Counted from the first letter of the stretch, positions 44,941-53,887 are shown. The stretch is 64,000 nt of DNA from Paractinoplanes tereljensis (GCF_016862435.1 NZ_BOMY01000025.1:62001-126000); one strand, 5' to 3'. Notes: generated by a model from the sequence alone, not told the origin. Made by a program: numbers and translations.

Positions 44941-45611
44941 ACCTCAGTCTGCCCCTCTTCCAGCCAGCCCAGCACCGTGCGATCGCCGGCGATGCCGTCG
45001 ACCGCGAACCGGGCGAACAACTCCTCGGCGTACCACCGGGCGGCCGCGGTGCGTGCGATCACCGCGCGGTGCTCCGGCTGACGGTACGCGAAGCGGGTCA
45101 GGTCCGCCGCATCCCGCCATACGCTGACCGTGCCCTGCCAGCCGATGGGCGCCTCGCCGACGCCGAACCGGGCCAGCAGGCCGGGCGCGGCGTGCACCTC
45201 CCGGACCACCGGCGGGACGGCTCGCCAGAAGGTCAGCGCCCGCGCCGGGCGTAACCGGGCGCGGGTCAGGGCGAGAACCATGCCGTCGTGCTTCCCGCCC
45301 GGCGGTTCACCGAACGGGGTCCGGCCCGACCAGGTGCCCCGGCTGGTCAGCGGGGTGAGGTCGACCGTTGCCTTGGCCACGGCCAGCCGGTCCCACTCGG
45401 GCAGCTCGATCCGGGACGAGCTGACGATCAAGGCCGCCCACCGGGTCAGATCGGAATCGCCGGGGCCGAAGCTGTCGCCCGTACCCGTACCCAGGAATTT
45501 GGCGAATTGGACTTTGTCCGGTTTTTTCTGGAGGAAGGTCAGCGCCCGGCGCAGCATGACCGCGCCGATTTTCCGCCTGGGCACCCGCCAGACGTGCAGG
45601 GTTACCGGCAT
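44937..45611 (-). CDS. crtA: CrtA-like spheroidene monooxygenase family protein
   Basis: A 224-residue protein similar to the CrtA ketolase family, with LHVWRVPRRKIGAVMLRRAL at the start, a FLGTGTGDSFGPGDSD segment near residue 40, WDRLAVAKATVDLTPLTSRGTWSG near 75 and a C-terminal W-R-YAEELFARF pattern. Classical CrtA adds a keto group at C-2 of acyclic carotenoids with oxygen. Its position in the CruF-glycosyltransferase-desaturase run supports a carotenoid role. It follows the YbaK gene by 6 nt. Activity on a given carotenoid is not predictable. Confidence 0.75.
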   Translation of the reverse strand: MPVTLHVWRVPRRKIGAVMLRRALTFLQKKPDKVQFAKFLGTGTGDSFGPGDSDLTRWAALIVSSSRIELPEWDRLAVAKATVDLTPLTSRGTWSGRTPFGEPPGGKHDGMVLALTRARLRPARALTFWRAVPPVVREVHAAPGLLARFGVGEAPIGWQGTVSVWRDAADLTRFAYRQPEHRAVIARTAAARWYAEELFARFAVDGIAGDRTVLGWLEEGQTEV

Positions 45612-45617
45612 GGGTGG

Positions 45618-46100
45618 TCAGGCCACCGCGGCAGGCGTGCCCGCGGTGACCCGGACCAGTTCGGCGTAGGTGATCGGGAAGACCGCGCGGGGTACGCCGC
45701 CGGCCGCCCAGATCACGTCGTATTGCTCCAGGGCCGTGTCGACGAGCGTGCGCACCGGTTTCGGGTGGCCCAGCGGGGCGACGCCGCCGATCGGCTGGCC
45801 GGTGTGCTCGCGGACGAACTCGGGAGTGGCCCGGCGCAGCCTGCCGATGCCCTGGTCGGCGGCCAGCTTGGCGGTGTCCACCCGATGCGCGCCCGAGGTC
45901 AGGACCAGCAGCGGCGCGCCGTCCGCGTCGAAGATCAGCGAGTTGGCGATCTGGCCGACCTCGACGCCGAGCGCGGTGGCCGCCGCGGCGGCGGTGTGCA
46001 CGGCCTCGTCCAGGACGATCACCTGCGCGGCGTCGACGCCCGCCGCGTCCAGGGCGTCCCGGACCGCGACGACGTTCGGGTGGTTCTCCATGTCGATCAT
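45618..46100 (-). CDS. YbaK/ProX-type aminoacyl-tRNA deacylase
   Basis: A 160-residue protein of the YbaK / EbsC / ProX editing family, which removes misacylated amino acids from tRNA. The pattern HTAAAAATALGVEVGQIANSL near residue 35 and QPIGGVAPLGHPKPVRTLVD near 105 is typical of the free-standing actinobacterial type. The ATG at 46100 overlaps the AKR stop. A second ATG at 46091 is equally plausible. It has no obvious link to carotenoids and probably just shares the transcript. Confidence 0.85.
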   Translation of the reverse strand: MIDMENHPNVVAVRDALDAAGVDAAQVIVLDEAVHTAAAAATALGVEVGQIANSLIFDADGAPLLVLTSGAHRVDTAKLAADQGIGRLRRATPEFVREHTGQPIGGVAPLGHPKPVRTLVDTALEQYDVIWAAGGVPRAVFPITYAELVRVTAGTPAAVA

Positions 46101-47098
46101 TCTTTCCCGAGGTAGCCCTTACCGAACACCCAGGGTGCGATCCCGTTGACGAAATCGTGCGGGAAGCCCAGCTTGAAGTCGGTGGCCGCGGTCAGCGCGT
46201 CGACCTGCTCGGGGGTCAGCGTCACGTCGAGGGTGCCGAGGTTGTCGGTGAGCTGGGCGAGCGAGCGGGCACCGAGGATCGGGATGATCGCCTTCGAGCG
46301 GGCGGTGGTCCAGGCGATCGCGACCTGCGACGGGGTGGCGCCGATCTCGTCGGCGACCTTCTGCACGGCGGCCGCGGCGGCGTGCTGGCGCTCGTCGATG
46401 TCGGCCGGTTTGTGCCGCCCGGTCGCCTCCGAGGAGGTGTATTTGCCGGAAAGAATGCCGCCGGCCAGCGGACTCCACGCGGTCACCGCTAGACCCAGCG
46501 ACTCGGCCATCGGCAGCAGTTCGCGCTCGATGTCCCGGTCGATCACGTTGTACGGCATCTGCAGAGCGGTGAACGGGGACCAGCCGCGCAGCTCGGCCAG
46601 GGTCTGGCCGCGGGCGATCACCCAGGCCGGCGCGTCGGAGATGCCGACATAAAGCACTTTTCCCGACCGTACGGCGTCGTCCAGCGCCCGCATCGTCTCC
46701 TCGATCGGGGTCGCGGCGTCCCAGACGTGCACCCAGTAGATGTCGAGGTAGTCGGTGCGCAGCCGGCGCAGGCTGGTCTCCAGCGAGGCGCGCAGGTTCT
46801 TCCGGGCGTTGCCGCCGGCGTTCGGGTCGGCCGGGTCGCGGGTCGCGGTGTACTTGCTGGACAGCACGAACGACTCGCGGCGGCCGGCCAGCAGCTCGCC
46901 GAGGATCTCCTCGCTCTGCCCGTCCCGGTAGTTGATCGCGGTGTCGACGGTGTTGCCGCCCGCCTCCGCATAGGCGTCAAAGATGCGGCGGCACTCGTCG
47001 GGCGGGGCGCCGACCCCGCCCTGTTCGCCGAAGGTCATCGCGCCGAGGATCAGTTCCGACACGCGCAGCCCGCTCGGGCCGAGGGTCCGGTATCTCAT
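46097..47098 (-). CDS. Aldo/keto reductase
   Basis: A 333-residue TIM-barrel NADPH-dependent oxidoreductase of the tas/voltage-channel-beta-like AKR group. The catalytic tetrad is visible: Asp and Tyr in GGNTVDTAINYRDGQSEE near residues 50-58, Lys in VLSSKYTATRD near 82, His in YWVHVWDAATP near 124. NADP-binding residues are in IPILGARSLAQLTDNL near 270. The ATG at 47098 begins the standard MRYRTLGPSGLRVS. It lies 7 nt after the SDR gene on the same strand. Confidence 0.9.
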   Translation of the reverse strand: MRYRTLGPSGLRVSELILGAMTFGEQGGVGAPPDECRRIFDAYAEAGGNTVDTAINYRDGQSEEILGELLAGRRESFVLSSKYTATRDPADPNAGGNARKNLRASLETSLRRLRTDYLDIYWVHVWDAATPIEETMRALDDAVRSGKVLYVGISDAPAWVIARGQTLAELRGWSPFTALQMPYNVIDRDIERELLPMAESLGLAVTAWSPLAGGILSGKYTSSEATGRHKPADIDERQHAAAAAVQKVADEIGATPSQVAIAWTTARSKAIIPILGARSLAQLTDNLGTLDVTLTPEQVDALTAATDFKLGFPHDFVNGIAPWVFGKGYLGKE

Positions 47099-47105
47099 GC
47101 GGCGA

Positions 47106-47900
47106 TTAAATACCCACGGCGGCGGCGCTCGCGTCCCATAATTTCGCCGCCGCGACCGGGTCGGCCGCGTACGAGGCCGGGGCCTTCGGGTCGTGCCCGA
47201 CGTAGTAGCCGCCGTCGACCAGGTCAGGCGTGGTCGCCAGCCACACCAGCAGGGCACCGGCCTTCTCCGGGGTGACCAGGAACGGCGCGAACCGGTAGAA
47301 GAGCCGGGTCAGGGTGCCGTCGCCGAAGTTGGTGCGCACCACGCCGGGGTGGAACGAGACGCTGGTGATGTCCGGCCAGCGGCGGGCCGCCTCGGAGGCG
47401 AACAGGATGTTGGCGGCCTTGGCCCCGCCGTAGGCCCGGAAGCCCCGGCCGCCGGTGAAGTCGTCCGGGTCCGGGCGGCCGGAACGATGCGCGTCCGAGG
47501 CGGTGTTGACGATCCGGCCGCCGGCCAGCCGCTCGCGCAGCAGGTTGGTCAGCAGGAACGGGCCCAGGTGGTTGCCCTGGATGGTGGCCTCGTGGCCGTC
47601 CACCGTCTTCCGGTACTGCGCGATCATGCCGCCCGCGTTGTTGGCCAGCACATCGATCTTCGGGTACGTCTCGAGCAGGTGCGCGGCCAGCTCGCGGACC
47701 TCTTTCAGCGACTCGAAATCGGCGCGGAACTGGCCCGGCTCGCGGCCGTTGCCCGCCTGCCGTACCTTCGCGACGGCGGCAGCCAGCCGCTCGGGGTTGC
47801 GTCCGACGACGACCACCTGATCGCCCTGCGCGGCCAGTTGCTCGGCGGCGGCCAGGCCCACCCCGGAACTGGCGCCCGTGATGACTACGGTCCGATCCAT
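47106..47900 (-). CDS. Short-chain dehydrogenase/reductase
   Basis: A 264-residue SDR resembling retinol dehydrogenase-like proteins. The cofactor loop is [16 protein letters not shown] near residue 8, NNAGGMIAQ near 90, the Ser in [11 protein letters not shown] near 133 and the Tyr-Lys in [12 protein letters not shown] near 157. The substrate is unknown. It heads the minus-strand run that continues into the carotenoid genes and is divergent from the APC permease across 38 bp. Confidence 0.87.
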   Translation of the reverse strand: MDRTVVITGASSGVGLAAAEQLAAQGDQVVVVGRNPERLAAAVAKVRQAGNGREPGQFRADFESLKEVRELAAHLLETYPKIDVLANNAGGMIAQYRKTVDGHEATIQGNHLGPFLLTNLLRERLAGGRIVNTASDAHRSGRPDPDDFTGGRGFRAYGGAKAANILFASEAARRWPDITSVSFHPGVVRTNFGDGTLTRLFYRFAPFLVTPEKAGALLVWLATTPDLVDGGYYVGHDPKAPASYAADPVAAAKLWDASAAAVGI

Positions 47901-47938
47901 TGGTGCATCCTGGCATCTTCATCCACGATCGGGGAGCG

Positions 47939-49885
47939 ATGAGCACCGAGATCAATGTGCCGGCTGTGGTCGACAGCCCGGTGCACCCGCACGTTCCCCA
48001 GCACACGGTGAGTCGCTGGCTGCTGGCCAACCGGGTGCAGCCGGTCGGTCCCGAGTCGGCCCAGACCGACCACGAGCAGCCCTGGTGGAAGGTGATGTGC
48101 CTGACCGGGGTCGACTACTTCTCGACGCTGTCCTACCTGCCGGCCATCGCGGCGCTCGCCGCCGGTGCGCTCTCGCCGCTGGCGACGTTGCTGATCGTGG
48201 CGCTGACCCTGTTCGGCATGCTGCCGATGTACCGGCGGGTCGCCAAGGAGAGCCCGCACGGGCAGGGCTCGGTGGCGATGCTCGAACACCTGCTGCCGTT
48301 CTGGCGGGGCAAGCTGTTCGTGCTGGTCCTGCTCGGGTTCGTGTGCACCTCGTGGATCATCACGATCACGCTGTCGGCCGCCGACGCGACCGTGCACATG
48401 TCCGAGAACCCGTACTTTCCGAGTTTCTTCCACGGTCACGCCGTACTGATCACCGTCGTTCTGCTGTTGATCCTGGGTTTTGTCTTTTTGCTCGGCTTCA
48501 GCGAAGCCGTCGGCGTGGCGATCCCGCTGGTCGCGATCTTCCTGCTGCTCAACGCGGTGGTCACCGTGGTCGGCCTGGTCGACGTCTTCACCACGCCGGG
48601 GGTCTTCTCCTCCTGGACCTCGGCGCTGACCTCGTCCGGGAATCCCTTCGGACCGTCCATCCTGGCCTTCCCGGCCCTGGTCCTGGGCCTGTCCGGCTTC
48701 GAGACCGGGGTCAGCATGATGCCGCTGATCAAGGCCTCGTCGATGGAGGAGCGGGTCCGCAACACTCGCAAACTGCTCACCACGGCCGCGCTGATCATGA
48801 GCGTCTACCTGATCGCGACGTCGTTCATCACCACCGTGCTCATCCCGAAGGAGGAGTTCGAACCGGGCGGCGCGGCCAACGGCCGGGCCCTGGCCTACCT
48901 GGCCCACGAGAAGCTCGGCGAGGCTTTCGGCACCACCTACGACGTCAGCAGCATCCTGATCCTCTGGTTCGCGGGCGCCTCGGCGATGGCCGGCCTGATC
49001 AACATCGTGCCCCGCTACCTGCCCGGTTACGGCATGGCACCCGAGTGGGGCCGGGCCGTCCGCCCGGTCGTGCTGGTCTACACCGCGATCAGCGTGGGCA
49101 TCACGATCGCCTTCGGCGCCGACGTGAACGCGCAGGCCGGCGCCTATGCCACCGGCATCCTGGCGATGATGGTCTCCGGCGCGGTCGCGGTGACCATCTC
49201 GGCCTGGCGGGCCGGACAGCGGCGGGCCGCCGCCGGCTTCGCGCTTCTCACCCTGATCCTGCTGTACGCGCTGGGCGACAACATCATCGAGAAGCCGGAC
49301 GGGATCGCCATCTCGGCGGTGTTCGTGGCCGGGATCATCCTGGTCTCGCTGATCTCCCGGGTCAGTCGCACCACCGAGCTGCGGGCCGAGCGGATCGAGT
49401 TCGACGAGAACACCCGGCAGTACATCGCCGACTCGATCGCCAACGACGGCGAGCTCGACATCGTCGCCAACCGGCGCGAGGCCGGCACCTCGGCCGAGTA
49501 CGCCTACAAGGAGGACGAGCAGCGCCGGATGAACCCGGTGCCCGGCCGCAACGACATCCTCTTCCTCGAGGTCGAGGTGGCCGACCCGTCCGGGTTCAGC
49601 GGGGTGCTCGAGGTGCACGGCGCCGAGGTGGACGGCCACCGGGTGCTGCGGGTGAAGAGCCCGGCCGCGCCGAACGCGATCGCCGCGGTCCTGCTCGCGC
49701 TGCGCGACGCCACCGGCGTCCGGCCGCACTGCTATTTCGCCTGGGCCGAGGGCAGCCCGCTGGTCCACCTGTTCCGCTACCTGCTGCTGGGCCGCGGCGA
49801 CACCGCCCCGGTGGTCCGCGAGATCATCCGCAAGACCGAGCCCGACATCGAACGCCGCCCGGTCATCCACGTCGGCGGGGTCTAG
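47939..49885 (+). CDS. APC-superfamily permease with cytoplasmic C-domain
   Basis: A 648-residue transporter. After a ~50-residue soluble start come about 12 helices ([28 protein letters not shown] and [21 protein letters not shown] among them). Then a ~170-residue hydrophilic C-terminal domain ([30 protein letters not shown]) follows. The layout resembles KUP- or KimA-like and other large APC permeases, which move amino acids or potassium. I cannot decide between these. The ATG at 47939 has GGGGAG 4 nt upstream, and a longer frame starting at 47900 overlaps the SDR start. Confidence 0.78.
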   Translation: MSTEINVPAVVDSPVHPHVPQHTVSRWLLANRVQPVGPESAQTDHEQPWWKVMCLTGVDYFSTLSYLPAIAALAAGALSPLATLLIVALTLFGMLPMYRRVAKESPHGQGSVAMLEHLLPFWRGKLFVLVLLGFVCTSWIITITLSAADATVHMSENPYFPSFFHGHAVLITVVLLLILGFVFLLGFSEAVGVAIPLVAIFLLLNAVVTVVGLVDVFTTPGVFSSWTSALTSSGNPFGPSILAFPALVLGLSGFETGVSMMPLIKASSMEERVRNTRKLLTTAALIMSVYLIATSFITTVLIPKEEFEPGGAANGRALAYLAHEKLGEAFGTTYDVSSILILWFAGASAMAGLINIVPRYLPGYGMAPEWGRAVRPVVLVYTAISVGITIAFGADVNAQAGAYATGILAMMVSGAVAVTISAWRAGQRRAAAGFALLTLILLYALGDNIIEKPDGIAISAVFVAGIILVSLISRVSRTTELRAERIEFDENTRQYIADSIANDGELDIVANRREAGTSAEYAYKEDEQRRMNPVPGRNDILFLEVEVADPSGFSGVLEVHGAEVDGHRVLRVKSPAAPNAIAAVLLALRDATGVRPHCYFAWAEGSPLVHLFRYLLLGRGDTAPVVREIIRKTEPDIERRPVIHVGGV

Positions 49886-49894
49886 GAATTCTCT

Positions 49895-49926
49895 GGAAAT
49901 TCCCGGACCCAGGTCCGAGAATTTCC
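49895..49926. promoter_or_regulatory. 32-bp near-perfect palindrome before a GNAT gene
   Basis: GGAAATTCCCGGACC (49895-49909) and GGTCCGAGAATTTCC (49912-49926) form 15-bp arms with one mismatch around CA. It ends 2 bp before the ATG at 49929 and 10 bp after the permease stop. It may be an operator or a terminator hairpin. Confidence 0.5.
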
Positions 49927-49928
49927 GG

Positions 49929-50420
49929 ATGGACCAGGTCCGCCGGCTGCGGATGGCCGCCGTGGTGGTCGAGGTGGTGCCCGACGACGCGCCTGCGGCG
50001 CGCGAATGCCTGCGTCGATACGCTTCCGAGCTCGCTGTCCGCTTCCCTGAGGGGTACGCCGAGAGCGCGCTGATCCGTCCCGGTGAACTGGCCCTCTCCG
50101 GCGGCGAGTTCCTGGTGGCGACGGAGGACGGCGCGGCCGTCGGCTGCGGGGCCTGGCAGGTGCTGGAACCCGGCGTCGCGGAGATCCGGCATCTGTGGGT
50201 CGGCCCGGAGTGCCGGGGTCTCGGACTCGGCCGCCGGCTGCTGTCCCGGCTCGAGCAGGGGGCCGCTGAGCAGGGGATCCGGGTCTTCCGGCTGGGCACG
50301 CACCTGTCCTTGGCGGAGGCCGCGGCGCTGTACCGGAGCAGCGGCTACCGGGAGATCCCGCCCTACGGCGATTCGCCCTACAACCAGCTCACCTTCGAGA
50401 AGTCCGTCGCCCGGGGCTGA
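49929..50420 (+). CDS. GNAT-family acetyltransferase
   Basis: A 163-residue N-acetyltransferase. The acetyl-CoA binding segment is IRHLWVGPECRGLGLGRRLLSRLE near residues 88-111, and ALYRSSGYREIPPYGDSPYN follows near 138. The substrate is unknown. Upstream is a long palindrome that could regulate it. It precedes the imu operon promoter, which begins 12 bp after its stop. Confidence 0.85.
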   Translation: MDQVRRLRMAAVVVEVVPDDAPAARECLRRYASELAVRFPEGYAESALIRPGELALSGGEFLVATEDGAAVGCGAWQVLEPGVAEIRHLWVGPECRGLGLGRRLLSRLEQGAAEQGIRVFRLGTHLSLAEAAALYRSSGYREIPPYGDSPYNQLTFEKSVARG

Positions 50421-50431
50421 GGGTTGCGTTT

Positions 50432-50454
50432 TTGTCGTACAGGCGTGCTAGCCT
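50432..50454 (+). promoter_or_regulatory. PafBC/RecA-NDp-like promoter of the imu operon
   Basis: TTGTCGTAC (50432-50440), AGGCGTGC, TAGCCT (50449-50454). Layout as TTGTCRGTG-N8-TANNNT, with a divergent end of the -35 box. The 20-nt core from TTTTTGTC is the same as the DUF222-HNH promoter apart from one base. Confidence 0.7.
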
Positions 50455-50464
50455 TCTTCTTGGT

Positions 50465-50480
50465 TAGAACGGATGTTCGA
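50465..50480. promoter_or_regulatory. LexA (SOS) box
   Basis: TAGAACGGATGTTCGA matches the actinobacterial consensus TCGAAC-N4-GTTCGA at 11 of 12 arm positions. It sits about 10 bp after the -10 element, where bound LexA would block the start of transcription. An adjoining palindrome (50475-50492, arms GTTCGAA/TTCGAAC) overlaps it. Confidence 0.75.
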
Positions 50481-50791
50481 AAGCATTCGAACTAGCTCCG
50501 GAAGCGGTGTTTCGCGGCACGGCTTCCGGGTGCGGCACCCGCGAAGTGCTGCACATGAGGTTCCGGGCATTCGCGGGTCCGGTGCCCTCGAGACAAGGCA
50601 GGACCGCCGTCCGTTGCCCCCCGACCCCCGGGTGGCGGGCGGCGGACCCGCCGGTCAGGTCCGGCCGGGTGTGGTGTGGGGAAGCTTCACGCCCGGCCGG
50701 TTCGGCACCGCAGGTGCTGCGTCTTCCTCCGCAGCGGAGATCGGTTCGACCCCGACACGTCGGATGCGAGACACGCGAGGAGAGACGACCT
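50481..50791 (+). other. 311-nt leader of the imu operon
   Basis: This stretch lies between the SOS box and the first confident start codon. It contains many GC-rich inverted segments but no recognised RNA family, and no small ORF with a good ribosome site. The long frames that cross it lack plausible starts. Confidence 0.5.
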
Positions 50792-51295
50792 ATGGCGAGC
50801 AACACGGCGCCGGGCCTCATGCAGGTTCCCGGCTTGGCGCACGCGCCGACCGCGGCCATCCAGACGGAGGCCCCCACGGTCCCGGCGCACATGCTGCCGC
50901 ACCGCACCCCGTCCCAACTGCTGGTGATAGCCCGGCAGGGCCTGACCGAGGCGGCGCACACCCGCCCCGACGGCCTGCGTTACGCCGCGGCCCACCTCGC
51001 CGCGCTCCGGGCCGCCGCCGCGATCCTCGCGGCCCGCGCCCGCCCGGCCGCACCCACCCGCCGCCGCCCGGTGACCAGCGTCTGGTCCCTGCTGGTCCTG
51101 GTGGCCCCCGAGTTCGGCGACTGGGCCGGCTATTTCGCCCTGGGCGCCACCAAACGGGCCGCGGCCGAGGCCGGCATCCCCCGCGTCGTGACTCCCCGGG
51201 AGGCCGACGACCTGCTCCGGGCGGCCGAACAGTTCGTGGCGGTGGTCGAAAGCTCCCTGGGCCTGAGCTACCAGCCGCCGCTCGCCGCCGCCTGA
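50792..51295 (+). CDS. HEPN-like protein heading the mutasome operon
   Basis: A 167-residue, mainly helical protein resembling the SAV_6107-type HEPN family seen near imuA in actinomycetes (family recalled, not searched). A HEPN-type Rx4H motif is visible: Arg63-YAAA-His68 in DGLRYAAAHLAAL. Other landmarks are RTPSQLLVIARQGLTEAAH near residue 38, SVWSLLVLVAPEFGDWAGYFA near 95 and a C-terminal AEQFVAVVESSLG helix. HEPN proteins often act as RNases or RNA-binding partners. The ATG at 50792 has GGAGAG 8 nt upstream. It is the first gene after the damage-type promoter, so it is induced with the translesion polymerase genes. Confidence 0.72.
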   Translation: MASNTAPGLMQVPGLAHAPTAAIQTEAPTVPAHMLPHRTPSQLLVIARQGLTEAAHTRPDGLRYAAAHLAALRAAAAILAARARPAAPTRRRPVTSVWSLLVLVAPEFGDWAGYFALGATKRAAAEAGIPRVVTPREADDLLRAAEQFVAVVESSLGLSYQPPLAAA

Positions 51296-51361
51296 CCCGC
51301 GCGCCATGGCCGGCCCTGATCGCGGGCGGGCGGAAACACTGTGACACGGAGCGGGGCAACG

Positions 51362-52051
51362 ATGGCGGGACGCATGATCAACGGTGCGGCCGCCCTCGCC
51401 GAGCTGATCCGGACGGCGGAGGAGACCGACGAACCGGGCGTGCACCGGGTCCTACCGGTGGCACCCGAGCTGAGCGGTCTGCTGCCCGGCCGTGGGCTGC
51501 GCCGGGGGAGCACGGTCGCGGTGGCCACCGGGCGGGCCGCGCCGGCCGGCGGTGGCACGTCGCTGATGCTCGCGCTGCTGGCCGAGGCGTCCCGGGCCGG
51601 TTCCTGGTGCGCCGTGGTCGGCGTGCCGTCGCTGGGTGCGCTGGCCGCGCAGGAGAGCGGCATCGTCCTGGAACGGCTCGCCCTCGTGCCCAACCCCGGC
51701 CCTGACTGGCCCACCGTGGTGGCCGCGCTGATCGACGGCGTCGACGTGGTGGTCACCGCGGTGCCCGGCCCGGTCGCGGCGACGGTGGCCGGCCGGCTGG
51801 CCGCCCGGGCCCGGCAGCGGGGCAGCGTGCTGGTGCCGTTCGGCCAGTGGGACGGCGCCGACGTGACGCTGCGGGTCACCGAGGGTCGCTGGGAAGGACT
51901 CACCGCCGGGCGGGGCCGGCTGCGCCGCCGCGAGGTGACGATCGTGGTCCGGGGGCGGGGCGCCGCCAGCCGCCCCAAGGAGATAACCATGTGGATGCCG
52001 GGCCTCACGGTCCGCCCGGCCGCGCGCGGGCTGCGGGTGCTCCGTGGCTGA
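51362..52051 (+). CDS. imuA: ImuA-type mutasome protein
   Basis: A 229-residue RecA-fold-like protein of the ImuA / ImuA' group. The sequence runs LLPGRGLRRGSTVAVATGRAAPAGGGTS, a degenerate P-loop region without the usual GKT, so ATP binding is doubtful. It is needed for damage-induced mutagenesis in other bacteria and helps ImuB and DnaE2 act at lesions. A GTG at 51341 is an alternative start. It follows the HEPN-like gene by 66 nt, and its stop overlaps the imuB GTG (GTGGCTGA). Confidence 0.8.
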   Translation: MAGRMINGAAALAELIRTAEETDEPGVHRVLPVAPELSGLLPGRGLRRGSTVAVATGRAAPAGGGTSLMLALLAEASRAGSWCAVVGVPSLGALAAQESGIVLERLALVPNPGPDWPTVVAALIDGVDVVVTAVPGPVAATVAGRLAARARQRGSVLVPFGQWDGADVTLRVTEGRWEGLTAGRGRLRRREVTIVVRGRGAASRPKEITMWMPGLTVRPAARGLRVLRG

Positions 52052-53876
52052 GGTGCGCACCCTGCTGGTGTGGTGCCCGGACTGGCCGGTGACGGCGGCC
52101 GACATCGTCGACGGGGTGGACGCGGCCGGGCCGGTGGCCGTGCTGCGGGAGAACCGGGTGATCGCCTGTTCCGAGGCGGCCCGCCAGGACGGCGTACGCC
52201 GTGGGTTGCGGCGCCGGGAAGCGCAGAGCCGGTGCCCGCGGCTGGTGGTCGTCGAGCACGATTCCGGGCGGGACGCCCGGGCCTTCGAGGCGGTCGTCGC
52301 CGCGGTCGAGGCGGTCGCGGTGGGCGTCGAGGTGATCCGGCCGGGGGCGCTCGCGCTGGCCGCGCGCGGCCCGGCCCGCTATTTCGGCGGCGAGGAGGCC
52401 GCGGCCGAGCGGATCGTCGAGCAGATCGCCGAGACCTGCGCGGTGGAGAGCCAGGTCGGGATCGCCGACGGAGTGTTCGCGGCCGGTCTCGCGGCCCGCG
52501 ACGGCCGGGTGCTCGGCCCGGGCGAGACGGTCGCGTTCCTGGCCGGCCTGCCGATCGCCGCGATCGACCGGCCCGAGCTGGTCGACCTGCTCAAACGACT
52601 GGGCGTCAAGACCCTGGGCGACTTCGCGGCGCTGCCGGCCGGCGACGTGCTGACCCGGTTCGGCTTCGACGGCGCGCTCGCCCACCGGCTCGCCGGCGGC
52701 CGCGACCATCGCCCCCTGGCGGTCCGGCAACCGCCCCCCGACCTGGACGTCGCCGACACCTACGACGAACCGCTGGACCGGGTCGACGTGGCCGCGTTCG
52801 CCGGGAAGGTGCTGGCCGAACGCCTGCACGACCGGCTCGCCGGGCACGGTCTGGCCTGCACCCGGCTCGGCATCGAGGCGGTCACGGCGGACGGCCAGGA
52901 GCTGCACCGGGTGTGGCGGCACGACGGCACGCTGACCGCGGCCGCCATCGCCGAACGGGTCCGCTGGCAACTCGACGGCTGGCTCACCGGCGCCCGGCGC
53001 GGCGCCCCCGCCCGGCCCACCGCCGGCCTGGTGCGGCTGCGCCTGATCCCCGACGGCGTCCTGGTCCATCTCGGACTCCAGCCCGGACTGTGGGGCGACG
53101 CCGGCGCCGACCGGGAGCGGGCCCACCGCGCCTTCAGCCGGGTGCAGGGCCTGCTCGGCCCGGATGCCCTGGTGACGCCGGTGCCCACCGGCGGCCGCTC
53201 CGCCGACGACCAGATCCGGCTGATCCCGTGGGGCGACGAACGAGACCCGCACCGTCCCACCGCTCCACACACCGACCCCATCCCCGACCTGGTCACCGTC
53301 CCGCTGCAGGCGCACGGCGGCGCCGAGGTGATCGAGCTGTCCGCCCGCCGGTCATCCCGGCCCGCGGAGAAGGAAACCCTGGCCACGGTCTCCCACCTGC
53401 CAGCACCGGCCCGGCGGCTCCTCGAGCTGGTGCCACCCGCAGCCTCGGTGCCCGCCGAGGCGCACGTCGGCGGGCTCACGGTGGTCGCCGTCCCGCCGGG
53501 TCCGCGTAAGGGCCGTGGGCGGCGGGTCGCCGATCCCGCCGCCGGGCTGCCGCCCTGGCCGGGCCGGCTGCCGAAACCGGCGCCGGCGGTGGTGCCGCTG
53601 CGGCCGCCGGCCGCGGTGGTGGTCGACGAGAGCGGTACGCCGGTCGGCGTCAGCGCCCGCCTCGAACTGACCGGCGAACCGGCGGCGCTGCTGGTGGAGC
53701 GGGGCAGCCCGATCGAGATCAGCGGCTGGGCCGGCCCGTGGCCGGTCGACGAGCGCTGGTGGGCCACCGGCGAGAGCCGCCGCCGGGCGCGGTTCCAGGT
53801 GGCGCTGATCGACGGGCGAGCGCTGCTGCTGACCCTGGCCGGCGGTCACTGGGCGGTGGAGGCGATCTATGACTGA
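52044..53876 (+). CDS. imuB: ImuB, catalytically inactive Y-family polymerase
   Basis: A 610-residue Y-family-like protein. The first catalytic acidic motif (DMDAFF in DinB) is replaced by LLVWCPDWPV, and the second (SSDEAF) reads RPGALALAARGP, so polymerase activity is not expected. ImuB acts as the hub that links DnaE2 to the beta clamp. QPGLWGD near residues 347-353 resembles the clamp-binding QLPLWG of mycobacterial ImuB. Palm, finger and little-finger regions span about 1-350 and a long linker and C-terminal tail follow. It overlaps imuA by 8 nt and is 11 nt upstream of dnaE2. Confidence 0.88.
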   Translation: MAEVRTLLVWCPDWPVTAADIVDGVDAAGPVAVLRENRVIACSEAARQDGVRRGLRRREAQSRCPRLVVVEHDSGRDARAFEAVVAAVEAVAVGVEVIRPGALALAARGPARYFGGEEAAAERIVEQIAETCAVESQVGIADGVFAAGLAARDGRVLGPGETVAFLAGLPIAAIDRPELVDLLKRLGVKTLGDFAALPAGDVLTRFGFDGALAHRLAGGRDHRPLAVRQPPPDLDVADTYDEPLDRVDVAAFAGKVLAERLHDRLAGHGLACTRLGIEAVTADGQELHRVWRHDGTLTAAAIAERVRWQLDGWLTGARRGAPARPTAGLVRLRLIPDGVLVHLGLQPGLWGDAGADRERAHRAFSRVQGLLGPDALVTPVPTGGRSADDQIRLIPWGDERDPHRPTAPHTDPIPDLVTVPLQAHGGAEVIELSARRSSRPAEKETLATVSHLPAPARRLLELVPPAASVPAEAHVGGLTVVAVPPGPRKGRGRRVADPAAGLPPWPGRLPKPAPAVVPLRPPAAVVVDESGTPVGVSARLELTGEPAALLVERGSPIEISGWAGPWPVDERWWATGESRRRARFQVALIDGRALLLTLAGGHWAVEAIYD

Positions 53877-53887
53877 GCGGAGCGGCC

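Noticed and set aside
50741-50754. tRNA T-arm-like sequence (CGGTTCGACCCCG)
   Set aside because: No matching acceptor, D or anticodon arms can be built in the upstream 60 nt.
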